Shown: positions 40,617-49,618 of the stretch, piece by piece | Numbering within the stretch: position 1 is the first letter of the stretch | Layout: the number at the start of each line of letters is the position of its first letter | Notes under the pieces: model-generated | What the model was told of the DNA's origin: nothing | The model's input: the letters and a program-made list of their open reading frames with translations, nothing else | Database searches by the model: none | Source of the DNA: Streptomyces massasporeus | GTDB lineage: Bacteria; Actinomycetota; Actinomycetes; Streptomycetales; Streptomycetaceae | Length of the DNA: 64,000 nt | Direction of reading: 5' to 3' | Assembly (NCBI RefSeq): GCF_014648995.1 | Contig: NZ_BMSE01000010.1 | Location: 201,992 to 265,991, forward strand | Translations under genes and position numbers: made by a program

Positions 40617-42221
40617 CTAGAGGGGGATGTTGCCGTGCTTCTTCGGAGGCAGGGATTCCCGCTTCGTACGCAGTTGACGCAGACCCCGTACGACGTGCCG
40701 GCGGGTCTCGGAGGGCCGGATCACGGCGTCGACGTAACCGCGCTCGGCCGCGACGTAGGGGTTGAGGAGGGCGTCCTCGTACTCGCGGATCAGCCGCGCC
40801 CGGACCGCCTCCAGATCCTCGCCGTTCGCCTCGGCCTCCGCGATGGTGCGGCGGTGCAGGATGTTGACCGCGCCCTGGGCGCCCATGACGGCGATCTGGG
40901 CGGTGGGCCAGGCGAGGTTGAGGTCGGCGCCCAGGTGCTTGGAGCCCATGACGTCGTAGGCGCCGCCGAAGGCCTTGCGGGTGATGATCGTGATGAGCGG
41001 GACGGTCGCCTCGGCGTAGGCGTAGATCAGCTTGGCGCCGCGGCGGATGATGCCGTCGTGCTCCTGGCCGACGCCGGGCAGGAAGCCGGGGACGTCGACG
41101 AACGTGATCACCGGGACGTTGAAGGCGTCGCAGGTGCGCACGAAGCGGGCGGCCTTCTCGCTGGCCTTGATGTCCAGGCACCCGGCGAGCTGCGTCGGCT
41201 GGTTGGCGATGATCCCGACCGGATGGCCCTCGACCCGGCCGAAGCCGGTGACGATGTTCGGCGCGTACAGCGGCTGCGTCTCGAAGAACTCGGCGTCGTC
41301 CAGGACGTGTTCGATCACCGCGTGCATGTCGTACGGCTGGTTCGCGCTGTCCGGGACGATCACGTCCAGCTCGCGGTCCTCGTCGTTGACCTCGAGGTCG
41401 GCCTCCTCCGGGAAGGCCGGTGCCTCGGAGAGGTTGTTGGACGGCAGGTACGACAGCAGCTGCTTGATGTACTCGATGGCGTCCTTCTCGTCGCCCGCCA
41501 TGTGGTGGGCGACTCCGGAGGTCGCGTTGTGGGTCCGGGCGCCGCCCAGCTCCTCGAAGCCCACGTCCTCGCCGGTGACGGTCTTGATGACGTCGGGGCC
41601 GGTGATGAACATGTGCGAGGTCTGGTCGACCATGACCGTGAAGTCGGTGATGGCCGGGGAGTAGACCGCGCCGCCCGCGCACGGCCCGACGACCAGGCTG
41701 ATCTGCGGGATGACACCGGAGGCGTGGGTGTTGCGGCGGAAGATCTCGCCGTACGCGCCGAGCGACGCCACACCCTCCTGGATGCGGGCGCCACCGGAGT
41801 CGTTGATCCCGATGACCGGGCAGCCGGTCTTCAGGGCGAAGTCCATGACCTTGACGATCTTCTGGCCGTAGACCTCGCCGAGGGCCCCGCCGAAGACGGT
41901 GAAGTCCTGCGAGAACACGGCGACCGGGCGGCCGTCGACGGTGCCGTACCCGGTGACGACCCCGTCGCCGTACGGGCGGTTCTTGTCGAGGCCGAAGTTG
42001 GTGGAGCGGTGCCGGGCGAACTCGTCGAGCTCGACGAAGGAGCCCTCGTCGAGCAGGAGCTCGATTCGCTCACGGGCCGTCAGTTTGCCCTTGGCGTGCT
42101 GCTTCTCGACGGCACGAGCGGAGCCGGCGTGTGTCGCTTCCTCGATGCGTCGCTCCAGATCCGCGAGCTTGCCCGCGGTCGTGTGAATGTCGGGCTGCTG
42201 CTGCTCTTCCGGCTCGGACAT
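40617..42221 (-). CDS. pccB: Acyl-CoA (propionyl-CoA) carboxylase beta subunit
   Basis: Carboxyltransferase beta chain, 534 residues. N-terminal half: KGKLTARERIELLLDEGSF, SQDFTVFGGALGEVYGQKI, INDSGGARIQEGV; C-terminal half: NQPTQLAGCLDIKASEKAARFVR, PGFLPGVGQEHDGIIRRGAKL and ADLNLAWPTAQIAVMGAQGAV. Synteny with accE and sequence type indicate the propionyl-CoA-preferring PccB of Streptomyces. It is divergent from the biotin ligase gene, linking cofactor attachment with its target. Confidence 0.93.
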   Translation of the reverse strand: MSEPEEQQQPDIHTTAGKLADLERRIEEATHAGSARAVEKQHAKGKLTARERIELLLDEGSFVELDEFARHRSTNFGLDKNRPYGDGVVTGYGTVDGRPVAVFSQDFTVFGGALGEVYGQKIVKVMDFALKTGCPVIGINDSGGARIQEGVASLGAYGEIFRRNTHASGVIPQISLVVGPCAGGAVYSPAITDFTVMVDQTSHMFITGPDVIKTVTGEDVGFEELGGARTHNATSGVAHHMAGDEKDAIEYIKQLLSYLPSNNLSEAPAFPEEADLEVNDEDRELDVIVPDSANQPYDMHAVIEHVLDDAEFFETQPLYAPNIVTGFGRVEGHPVGIIANQPTQLAGCLDIKASEKAARFVRTCDAFNVPVITFVDVPGFLPGVGQEHDGIIRRGAKLIYAYAEATVPLITIITRKAFGGAYDVMGSKHLGADLNLAWPTAQIAVMGAQGAVNILHRRTIAEAEANGEDLEAVRARLIREYEDALLNPYVAAERGYVDAVIRPSETRRHVVRGLRQLRTKRESLPPKKHGNIPL

Positions 42222-42331
42222 CGGGATGCGGCTCCCTGCCTGCTCAAAAGGGGGGACGGTTACTCATCCGTAGAGTAGTGGGGTGCCTCCACATCGGCAG
42301 TGCGGCGTTTACCACACCTAGGGTGGCTTGC

Positions 42332-43198
42332 ATGACGCCGCGAGATGCATCAGAGCCGAACGGAAGCCGGTGGTCGGACCTGGACCGCCCGCCCCTCAAC
42401 ATCACCGCCCTGCGCCGGGGTCTGGTACGGCCGGGAGGGCTGTGGTCGGAGGTGGACGTGGTGCAGCGCACCGGCTCCACGAACTCCGATCTGGTGGCCC
42501 GGGCGGCGAAGGGCGAGGTGACCGAGGGTGCGGTGCTGGTCGCCGAGGAACAGACGGCTGGGCGCGGCCGGCTCGACCGCCAGTGGACGGCGCCGCCGCG
42601 CTCCGGCCTCTTCTTCTCCGTCCTGCTCACGCCGAGCGAGGTGCCGGTGGCGCGGTGGGGCTGGCTGCCGCTGCTCACGGGGGTCGCGGTGGCGACGGGC
42701 CTGTCGCGGGCGGCGGGCGTGGACACGGCCCTGAAGTGGCCGAACGATCTGCTGGTCACGGTCGGGGGAGCGGAACGCAAGGCCGGCGGGATCCTGGCCG
42801 AGCGGGCCGGCGACGGCGGGGTCGTCATCGGGGTCGGTATCAACGTCTCCCTGAAGGACGACGAGCTGCCCGTGCCGACGGCGGGGTCGCTGGGGCTGGC
42901 CGGGGCGGTGAGCACGGACCGTGACCCGCTGCTGCGGGGGGTGCTGCGCTCGCTGGAGGAGTGGTACGGCAAGTGGCGCGAGGCCGGGGGTGACCCGGGG
43001 CCGAGCGGGCTCCAGGAGGCGTATGCGGCCGGGTGCGCGACGCTCGGGCGGGTGGTGCGGGCGGAGCTGCCGGGAGATCGGGCGGTCGTCGGGGAAGCGG
43101 TGGCTGTGGACGGAGACGGGCGGCTGGTACTGGCGACGGAGGAGGGGATGCAGGAGCCGGTCGGGGCCGGGGACATCGTGCACCTGAGGCCGGCGTGA
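42332..43198 (+). CDS. birA: Biotin-[acetyl-CoA-carboxylase] ligase
   Basis: Attaches biotin to the acceptor Lys of the carboxylase alpha chain. 288 residues; catalytic core landmarks TGSTNSDLVARA (~38), biotin/ATP loop EEQTAGRGRLDRQW (~71), LKWPNDLLV (~133) and GVGINVSL (~168), plus the C-terminal SH3-like domain. There is no N-terminal helix-turn-helix, so it is a monofunctional enzyme and not a repressor. Divergent from pccB. Confidence 0.94.
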   Translation: MTPRDASEPNGSRWSDLDRPPLNITALRRGLVRPGGLWSEVDVVQRTGSTNSDLVARAAKGEVTEGAVLVAEEQTAGRGRLDRQWTAPPRSGLFFSVLLTPSEVPVARWGWLPLLTGVAVATGLSRAAGVDTALKWPNDLLVTVGGAERKAGGILAERAGDGGVVIGVGINVSLKDDELPVPTAGSLGLAGAVSTDRDPLLRGVLRSLEEWYGKWREAGGDPGPSGLQEAYAAGCATLGRVVRAELPGDRAVVGEAVAVDGDGRLVLATEEGMQEPVGAGDIVHLRPA

Positions 43199-43199
43199 T

Positions 43200-43293
43200 C
43201 TGAGGCCGGGTGGGTCCGGCAGCCCGGCGTAGCGGGGTGCCGCTGCGCCCACCCGTGCCGCCCTTAGCGGCACGCATGCCGCAGCGACGGCCC
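43200..43293 (+). repeat. ~90-bp repeat, third copy
   Basis: CTGAGGCCGGGTGGGTCCGG onward matches 36308-36398. Within it CGTGCCGC/GCGGCACG (43254-43274, 5-base loop) forms a hairpin, so the copy probably doubles as the birA terminator. The distance to the cya start is ~90 bases. Confidence 0.75.
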
Positions 43294-43385
43294 CGGCTGA
43301 GCCTGACGGAGTGAGCTGGCGCACACCTGCCGTAGAGTTGAGGCCGGTCGATACATGACCGTGACAGATCGGAAGGGCAACACGC

Positions 43386-44492
43386 GTGACCGTCGACGAC
43401 TCGGGTTCCGGCGAGGACGCGCAGGGCGCCGACTCCGGCGAGGATCCGCTCGCCCTGCGCCTCGAAGGGCTCATCCTGGGCGCCGAGCGCCGCTACACCC
43501 CGTTTCAGGCGGCCCGCAGCGCCGGTGTCTCCATGGAACTGGCCTCCCGCTTCTGGCGGGCCATGGGCTTCGCCGACATCGGCCAGGCCAAGGCCCTCAC
43601 GGAGGCCGACGTCCTCGCGCTGCGGCGCCTCGCCGGTCTCGTCGAGGCGGGGCTGCTGAGCGAGGCGATGGCCGTCCAGGTGGCCCGGTCCACGGGCCAG
43701 ACCACCGCGCGGCTCGCCGAGTGGCAGATCGACTCCTTCCTGGAGGGGCTGACCGAGCCGCCCGAGCCGGGCATGACCCGCACCGAGGTCACGTACCCGA
43801 TCGTCGAGCTGCTCCTGCCCGAGCTGGAGGAGTTCCTGGTCTACGTCTGGCGCCGCCAGCTCGCCGCTTCGGCCGGGCGGGTCGTGCAGGCGGCCGACGA
43901 CGAGGAGATGGTCGACCGGCGTCTCGCCGTCGGCTTCGCCGACCTGGTCGGCTTCACGCGCCTGACCCGCCGCATGGAGGAGGAGGAGCTCGGCGAGCTC
44001 GTCGAGGCCTTCGAGACCACGGCCGCCGACCTGGTGGCGGCGAACGGCGGACGGCTGATCAAGACCCTGGGCGACGAGGTGCTCTACGCCGCCGACGACG
44101 CGGGCACGGCCGCCGAGATCGCCCTGCGGCTGATCGAGACCATGGCGCACGACGAGACGATGCCGGAGCTGCGCGTCGGCATGGCGTTCGGCACGGTGAC
44201 CACCCGAATGGGTGATGTGTTCGGTACGACCGTCAACCTGGCCTCCCGGCTCACCTCGATAGCTCCGAAGGACGCCGTCCTCGTCGACACCGCCTTCGCC
44301 GAGGAGCTGATCCGTACGCAGGACGCCCCGGCCTCGGAGGCGGAGGCGGCCGAGGAGGCCGCCGCGGCGGAGAAGGAGGGCGAGGAGCCCCCGGTGTACC
44401 GCTTCGGGCTCCAGCCGATGTGGCAGCGGCCGGTGCGCGGCCTGGGTGTCGTGGAGCCGTGGCTGCTCACGCGCCGGGACGGGGCGCCGTAG
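43386..44492 (+). CDS. cya: Class III adenylate cyclase
   Basis: Makes cAMP; orthologue by position of S. coelicolor cya, needed for normal germination and differentiation. 368 residues from GTG 43386. Residues ~30-160 form a helical N-terminal regulatory domain (FQAARSAGVSMELASRFWRA, MerR-like helix). The catalytic domain (~175-310) has VGFADLVGFTRLTRRM with metal-binding Asp, NGGRLIKTLGDEVLYAADD and VFGTTVNLASRLTSIA. A Glu/Ala-rich linker leads to a short C-terminal tail. No membrane segment is seen. Confidence 0.93.
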   Translation: MTVDDSGSGEDAQGADSGEDPLALRLEGLILGAERRYTPFQAARSAGVSMELASRFWRAMGFADIGQAKALTEADVLALRRLAGLVEAGLLSEAMAVQVARSTGQTTARLAEWQIDSFLEGLTEPPEPGMTRTEVTYPIVELLLPELEEFLVYVWRRQLAASAGRVVQAADDEEMVDRRLAVGFADLVGFTRLTRRMEEEELGELVEAFETTAADLVAANGGRLIKTLGDEVLYAADDAGTAAEIALRLIETMAHDETMPELRVGMAFGTVTTRMGDVFGTTVNLASRLTSIAPKDAVLVDTAFAEELIRTQDAPASEAEAAEEAAAAEKEGEEPPVYRFGLQPMWQRPVRGLGVVEPWLLTRRDGAP

Positions 44493-44517
44493 CCGCTCGT
44501 CGGTTGTCCCTCGGCTG

Positions 44518-45195
44518 TCAGCGACCGCCCACCGGCGCGTCCACGCACAGGCCGATCACCGGTACGCACAGGCCCGGGTCGTGCGGCTTCTTCGGCTCCT
44601 CGGGCTGGGGCGCCGGGGCCGGTGTCGTGCGGCTCGGCGGGGCGGGCGGGGTCGGGGCGGGTCGCGGGGCGTCGCCGCTCCCCGAGGCCGTCGGCGCCGG
44701 GGCGGGGGCGTTCGGCGTGTCGGGGATGGTCGTGGACGTCGGACCGGCGGCTGTGACGGTCGCCGGGGTTCCGGTGGTGGCGGACGGGGACGGCCGCGCC
44801 CCCTTGGTGACCGGCGAGGGAGGCAGGGAGCCCAGGGCCGTGGGTGACGACGGGCTCGCGTCGGGGACTGCCGGGAAGGTCGCGGCGGTCTGGGTGGCGT
44901 CGTCCGTGGCGGTGGTGACCGGGTCCGGGCGAGGGCCGGCCTCGACGGTGCCGGCGTCGGCGCCCGGGCCGGAGGTCAGACGCAGCAGGCTCAGGGCGCC
45001 CGCGGCGAGGGCGAGGCCGCCGGCGGCGAGCAGCACCTTGCGGGGCCGGGGCTTGCGGTGGCGGCCCCGGACGCGGGGAGGGAGGAGAGCGGCCTCGGCG
45101 GGGGCCGGCCCGTGGGGCGCGGGCAGCTCACGCCGGAGGGGTGCCGTGGCGGCCCTGGTGTCCCCTCGCGGCTTCGCCGTCGTGTTCGTCGTCAT
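44518..45195 (-). CDS. Proline/threonine-rich single-pass membrane protein
   Basis: A 225-residue protein: basic cytoplasmic N-terminus with GRHRKPRPRK, one transmembrane helix (VLLAAGGLALAAGALSLLRL, ~residues 57-77), then a long Pro/Thr/Ser/Ala-rich extracellular region and a small C-terminal DPGLCVPVIGLCVDAPVGGR with two Cys that could form a disulfide. No domain recognised; probably a surface protein with a tethered Cys loop. Converges on cya. Confidence 0.78.
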   Translation of the reverse strand: MTTNTTAKPRGDTRAATAPLRRELPAPHGPAPAEAALLPPRVRGRHRKPRPRKVLLAAGGLALAAGALSLLRLTSGPGADAGTVEAGPRPDPVTTATDDATQTAATFPAVPDASPSSPTALGSLPPSPVTKGARPSPSATTGTPATVTAAGPTSTTIPDTPNAPAPAPTASGSGDAPRPAPTPPAPPSRTTPAPAPQPEEPKKPHDPGLCVPVIGLCVDAPVGGR

Positions 45196-45402
45196 CACGG
45201 TCCCTCCCCGAAACGGCCCCTCCCCGAGGCACTCGCGCCCCCTGTGCGCCATGGGGGACGCACGCTATGCGCTCCCATGGGCGGTTGGGTCGGAGTTGGG
45301 GTGATGTCACTCGAACGGGTGGGCGGGGGGTGGTGGGGGGAACCGGACCCGTCGGCCCTTTCGCGGGTGGGGTGCGGCTGCGATGATCTGAGCGTCGACC
45401 TT

Positions 45403-45418
45403 GTTAACCCGCGTTAAC
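45403..45418 (+). promoter_or_regulatory. Inverted repeat before enoyl-CoA hydratase gene
   Basis: GTTAAC-CCGC-GTTAAC: symmetric arms TTAAC/GTTAA (45404-45417) ending 12 bases before the ATG at 45430 and just before the GGAGGG ribosome site. Likely operator of a TetR- or GntR-type fatty acid regulator encoded elsewhere. Confidence 0.5.
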
Positions 45419-45429
45419 CGGAGGGTGTC

Positions 45430-46230
45430 ATGAGTGAGGAACGGTTCGGGGAGTTCGTGCTGGTGCGGCGGCATGAGCAGGGGCATGTCGCGGAGCTCGT
45501 CCTCGACCGGCCCAAGGCCATGAACGCCGTGTCGACGGAGATGGCGCGGTCCGTCGCCGGGGCGTGTACGGCGCTGGGGGAGGACCGGGACGTCCGGGCG
45601 GTCGTCCTGACCTCGACGCATGAGCGGGCGTTCTGCGTCGGGGCCGATCTGAAGGAGCGGAACTCCTTCAGCGACGCTGATCTGCTGCGGCAGCGGCCGG
45701 TGACGCGGGCGGCGTACACCGGGGTGCTGGAGCTGCCGGTGCCGACGGTGGCGGCGGTGCACGGGTTCGCGCTCGGGGGCGGGTTCGAGCTGGCACTGGC
45801 CTGCGACGTGATCGTGGCGGACCGGACGGCGGTCGTGGGTCTGCCGGAGGTGTCGGTCGGGGTGATCCCCGGGGGCGGGGGCACACAGCTGCTGCCGCGG
45901 CGGGTCGGGGCGGCCCGGGCGGCCGAGCTGATCTTCTCCGCGCGGCGGGTGGAGGCCGTGGAGGCGGGCGAGTTGGGGCTGGTCGATCAGCTGGTGGACG
46001 AGGGGCGGGACCGGGAGGAGGCGCTGGCCCTGGCGGCGCGGATCGCCGGGAACTCCCCGGTGGGGCTGCGGGCGGCGAAGCGGGCGCTGCGGCTCGGGCA
46101 GGGGCTGGATCTGCGCGCCGGGCTGGAGGTCGAGGACGCGGCGTGGCGGACCACGGCGTTCTCGGGGGACCGGGCGGAGGGCGTCGCGGCCTTCAACGAG
46201 CGGCGCAAGCCGCAGTGGCCGGGGGAGTAG
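45430..46230 (+). CDS. Enoyl-CoA hydratase/isomerase
   Basis: Crotonase-family protein, 266 residues. Oxyanion-hole segments are KAMNAVSTEMARS (~29) and HGFALGGGFELALACD (~108), with the catalytic-loop Glu in GLPEVSVGVIPGGGGTQLLPR (~138). Hydrates or isomerises acyl-CoA intermediates in beta-oxidation or amino-acid breakdown; exact substrate unknown. An inverted repeat directly upstream suggests its own regulator. Confidence 0.92.
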   Translation: MSEERFGEFVLVRRHEQGHVAELVLDRPKAMNAVSTEMARSVAGACTALGEDRDVRAVVLTSTHERAFCVGADLKERNSFSDADLLRQRPVTRAAYTGVLELPVPTVAAVHGFALGGGFELALACDVIVADRTAVVGLPEVSVGVIPGGGGTQLLPRRVGAARAAELIFSARRVEAVEAGELGLVDQLVDEGRDREEALALAARIAGNSPVGLRAAKRALRLGQGLDLRAGLEVEDAAWRTTAFSGDRAEGVAAFNERRKPQWPGE

Positions 46231-46337
46231 GGGCCGGAGCGGACCCCGGTGGCAGCACGGAGCGGACCCCTGTGACAACAGTCGTCCCCGTTCGCGTCGT
46301 AAACAGGTCAGTCTGGCTGGAAACTCCCTAGCCTGGA

Positions 46338-47492
46338 GTGATGGGTGAGGACAGACGGCTGGCGGCCGTCGTCGCGTTGGCTCAGGGGATGGCGGCCGCG
46401 CACGGGTCGCGTGAGGCGTGGCGTGCCGCGGCCGCCGGGGCGTGCCGGGCGCTGGGTGGGAGTTTCGCCGCGCTGTCGGTCTGGGAGCGGGAGCTCGGAC
46501 GGCTGAGGGTCCTCGTGAACGTCGGCGAGCTGGCCGAGGGCGAGGAGGAGTTTCCCGAGGACGAGGCCTACCCGGTGCACCAGTTCGCGGAGATCACCGA
46601 GTTCCTGCACGAGCAGTGGGCCGGGGGCGGGGAGCCCGACGCGTGGGTGGAGACCGCCGAGGGGCCCGCCGCCGGCCGGGAGCCCGGGTACTGCCATCAG
46701 CGGGTCGCCGCCCTGCGCCGCCGGGGCCGCGGCTGCTGTGTCGTCGCGCCCATCGTGCTGCACGGGCGGGCCTGGGGAGAGCTGTATGTCGCCCGGCCGG
46801 CCGGAGAGACCGTCTTCGGGCGGGGCGACGCCGACTTCGCCACGGTCCTGGCCTCCGTCGTGGCCGCCGGTATCGCCCAGACCGAGCGGCTGGAGGAGGC
46901 CCGGCGGCTCGCCTTCACCGACTCCCTCACCGGGCTGGCCAACCGCCGCGCCGTGGACGTGCGCCTGGAGCGGGCGATCGAGCGGCACCGCCGGGACGGC
47001 GCCGTCGTGAGTCTCGTCGTCTGCGATCTGAACGGGCTCAAGCGGGTCAACGACACCCACGGGCACGCCGCCGGGGACCGGCTCCTGGAGCGGTTCGGGT
47101 CGGTGCTGTCGCTGTGCGGGGCCATGCTGCCGGGGGCGCTGGCCGCGCGGCTCGGCGGCGACGAGTTCTGTCTGCTCGCGGTCGGGCCGCCCGCCGACCA
47201 GGTCGTGAAGGCGGCGGGCGAACTGTGCCGCAGAGCAGCCGAGTTGGAGCTCGGGGACGGGGTGGCCTGCGGGGTCGCGTCCACCGAGGACCCGATCGGG
47301 CCGGTGCGCTCCGCCCGGCGGCTGTTCCGGCTCGCCGACGCCGCCCAGTACCGGGCCAAGGCCGAGCGGGCGGACAGGCCGGTGGTGGCGGGCCGGGCCG
47401 GGCCAGACGATCCCGTACTGCGGCTCGCGGACGAGCCGTCCCGGGAGGAGGGCGGAGAGCGCCGGCGGTTCCGCGGTCGGCACGCGCCCTGA
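46338..47492 (+). CDS. GAF-GGDEF protein (putative diguanylate cyclase)
   Basis: A cytoplasmic signalling protein of 384 residues. A GAF-like sensor (~residues 20-190: ALSVWERELGRLRVLVNVGEL, CCVVAPIVLHGRAWGELYVARP) precedes a GGDEF domain starting FTDSLTGLANRRAVDVRLE (~195) with an intact active-site motif LGGDEF (~272). No RxxD product-inhibition site precedes it, and there is no EAL domain. It should make c-di-GMP, which controls development through BldD in Streptomyces. GTG 46338 or ATG 46341 may be the start. Confidence 0.9.
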   Translation: MMGEDRRLAAVVALAQGMAAAHGSREAWRAAAAGACRALGGSFAALSVWERELGRLRVLVNVGELAEGEEEFPEDEAYPVHQFAEITEFLHEQWAGGGEPDAWVETAEGPAAGREPGYCHQRVAALRRRGRGCCVVAPIVLHGRAWGELYVARPAGETVFGRGDADFATVLASVVAAGIAQTERLEEARRLAFTDSLTGLANRRAVDVRLERAIERHRRDGAVVSLVVCDLNGLKRVNDTHGHAAGDRLLERFGSVLSLCGAMLPGALAARLGGDEFCLLAVGPPADQVVKAAGELCRRAAELELGDGVACGVASTEDPIGPVRSARRLFRLADAAQYRAKAERADRPVVAGRAGPDDPVLRLADEPSREEGGERRRFRGRHAP

Positions 47493-47603
47493 CCCCGGCC
47501 CTGGCGGTGTGACCGGTAACCGGCGGTGTGTGACGCATTCGGTAAGGGGTGAACGCCGCCCCCAGTGGTGACATCATCGAATTCACTGCGTACGCTCCTG
47601 AAT

Positions 47604-49148
47604 ATGGATATGCACACTGTGGTGGTGGGGACGTCCGGGGTGACCGCGTCCGACGTGCTCGCCGTGGCGCGCGGCGGCGCCCGCGTCGAGCTCTCCGAGG
47701 AGGCCGTGGCCGCCCTCGCCGCGGCCCGCGAGATCGTGGACGCGCTGGCGGCCAAGCCGGACCCCGTGTACGGCGTGAGCACCGGCTTCGGTGCCCTGGC
47801 GACCCGGCACATCAGCCCGGAGCTGCGCGCGCAGCTCCAGCGCAACATCGTCCGCTCGCACGCCGCCGGGATGGGCCCGGCCGTGGAGCGCGAAGTCGTC
47901 CGCGCCCTGATGTTCCTGCGGCTGAAGACCGTCTGCTCCGGGCACACCGGCGTCCGGCCCGAGGTCGCCCAGACCATGGCCGACCTCCTCAACGCCGGGA
48001 TCACCCCCGTCGTGCACGAGTACGGCTCCCTCGGCTGCTCCGGCGACCTCGCGCCGCTGTCCCACTGCGCGCTGGCGCTCATGGGCGAGGGCGACGCCGA
48101 GGGCCCCGACGGTGTCGTACGCCCGGCCGCCGAACTCCTCGCCGCGCACGGCATCCAGCCGGTCGAACTGCGCGAGAAGGAGGGCCTCGCCCTCCTCAAC
48201 GGCACCGACGGCATGCTCGGCATGCTGGTGATGGCCCTGGCCGACCTGGAGACGCTCTACCGGTCCGCCGACGTCACCGCCGCCCTGTCCCTGGAGGGCC
48301 TGCTCGGCACCGACAAGGTCCTCGCCCCCGAACTGCACGCCATCCGGCCCCACCCGGGGCAGGCCGCCAGCGCCGCCAACATGCTGGCCGTGCTGAAGGG
48401 GTCGGGGCTGACCGGGCACCACCAGGACGACGCCCCGCGCGTCCAGGACGCCTACTCGGTGCGCTGCGCCCCGCAGGTCGCCGGCGCCGGGCGGGACACC
48501 ATGACGCACGCCCGGCTCGTCGCCGACCGCGAGCTGGCGGCCGCCGTGGACAACCCCGTCGTGCTGCCCGACGGGCGCGTGGAGTCCAACGGCAACTTCC
48601 ACGGGGCGCCCGTCGCCTACGTCCTGGACTTCCTCGCCATCGCCGCCGCCGACCTCGGCTCCATCGCGGAGCGGCGCACCGACCGGCTGCTCGACAAGAA
48701 CCGCAGCCACGGCCTGCCGCCGTTCCTCGCCGACGACGCCGGTGTGGACTCGGGCCTGATGATCGCTCAGTACACGCAGGCCGCGCTGGTGAGCGAGCTG
48801 AAGCGGCTCGCCGTACCGGCGTCCGCCGACTCGATCCCGTCCTCCGCGATGCAGGAGGACCACGTCTCGATGGGCTGGTCGGCGGCGCGCAAGCTGCGCA
48901 CGGCCGTCGACAACCTCACCCGGGTGATCGCCATCGAGCTCTACGCCGCCACGCGCGCCGTGGAGTTGCGCGAGGGCCTGGCCCCGGCGCCCGCGTCGCA
49001 GGCGGTCATCGACGCCGCACGGGAGGCGGGAGTCCAGGGCCCCGGGCCGGACCGGTTCCTCGCGCCCGACCTCGCCGCGGCGGACGCGTTCGTGCGCGAG
49101 GGGCGGCTGCTGGCCGCGGTCGAGAAGGTCACCGGGCCGCTTCAGTAG
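47604..49148 (+). CDS. hutH: Histidine ammonia-lyase
   Basis: Deaminates L-histidine to urocanate, first step of the Hut pathway. 514 residues from ATG 47604 (ATG 47610 also possible). The MIO cofactor triplet appears as Cys145-Ser146-Gly147 in GSLGCSGDLAP; the Cys variant is also known in other actinobacterial enzymes. Further landmarks are VYGVSTGFGALA, RNIVRSHAAGMG, SNGNFHGAPVAY and SIPSSAMQEDHVSMG. No other hut genes are adjacent. Confidence 0.95.
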   Translation: MDMHTVVVGTSGVTASDVLAVARGGARVELSEEAVAALAAAREIVDALAAKPDPVYGVSTGFGALATRHISPELRAQLQRNIVRSHAAGMGPAVEREVVRALMFLRLKTVCSGHTGVRPEVAQTMADLLNAGITPVVHEYGSLGCSGDLAPLSHCALALMGEGDAEGPDGVVRPAAELLAAHGIQPVELREKEGLALLNGTDGMLGMLVMALADLETLYRSADVTAALSLEGLLGTDKVLAPELHAIRPHPGQAASAANMLAVLKGSGLTGHHQDDAPRVQDAYSVRCAPQVAGAGRDTMTHARLVADRELAAAVDNPVVLPDGRVESNGNFHGAPVAYVLDFLAIAAADLGSIAERRTDRLLDKNRSHGLPPFLADDAGVDSGLMIAQYTQAALVSELKRLAVPASADSIPSSAMQEDHVSMGWSAARKLRTAVDNLTRVIAIELYAATRAVELREGLAPAPASQAVIDAAREAGVQGPGPDRFLAPDLAAADAFVREGRLLAAVEKVTGPLQ

Positions 49149-49151
49149 GGC

Positions 49152-49184
49152 CGCGGGGGTCCCGTCGTCCGGCGGGGCCCCGCG
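49152..49184 (+). terminator. Hairpin after hutH
   Basis: CGCGGGG (49152-49158) and CCCCGCG (49178-49184) with partial pairing between them, beginning 3 bases after the hutH stop and before the convergent LAxTG gene. Confidence 0.55.
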
Positions 49185-49194
49185 TCAACGGCCG

Positions 49195-49509
49195 TCAGAA
49201 ACCGAGCCGTTCCCGGCGCACCGAGTACACGACGAACCCGGCGCCGAGCGTGAGGCAGAAGGTCCCGCCGATCACGTACGGCGTGCTGTCGAAGCTGCCG
49301 GTGTCGGCGAGGCGGGTGCCGGTGACGGAGGTGTCCGCGGTCGTCGCCGCGATCCGGGCCTGCTCCGTGACCTGCGGCGACGGGCTCGTCGAGACCGCGT
49401 CTCTCACCGGGGAGTCCGACGTCGCGTTGGCGGACGGAACGAACCACATGGCGCCCAGCAGGGACGCCGCGGCGGAGGCGGTCAGCAACGGGCGGCGAGC
49501 GGATGACAC
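49195..49509 (-). CDS. Small LAxTG sortase-substrate surface protein
   Basis: A 104-residue secreted protein: signal peptide (~1-29, SANATS), short Ser/Thr/Ala-rich mature part, then LADTG at residues 67-71, a hydrophobic helix (YVIGGTFCLTLGAGFVVYSV) and the positive tail RRERLGF. This is a complete cell-wall sorting signal of the LAxTG type used by Streptomyces class E sortases. The mature anchored peptide would be under 40 residues, so it may be a wall spacer or signal peptide. Start GTG 49509. Confidence 0.85.
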   Translation of the reverse strand: MSSARRPLLTASAAASLLGAMWFVPSANATSDSPVRDAVSTSPSPQVTEQARIAATTADTSVTGTRLADTGSFDSTPYVIGGTFCLTLGAGFVVYSVRRERLGF

Positions 49510-49618
49510 GGAATATCGATCCCCTTGTGACGTCGGCGAATTGGCCGTGTGGGGCGATGTTAGTGAAAGTCGCGGGTCACGGGAAAGTCACGGGTGGGCC
49601 TGGACGTACGCTCCCGCC

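Noticed and set aside
43254..43274. Independent operator for cya
   Set aside because: The hairpin belongs to the dispersed ~90-bp repeat and lies over 110 bases from the cya start.
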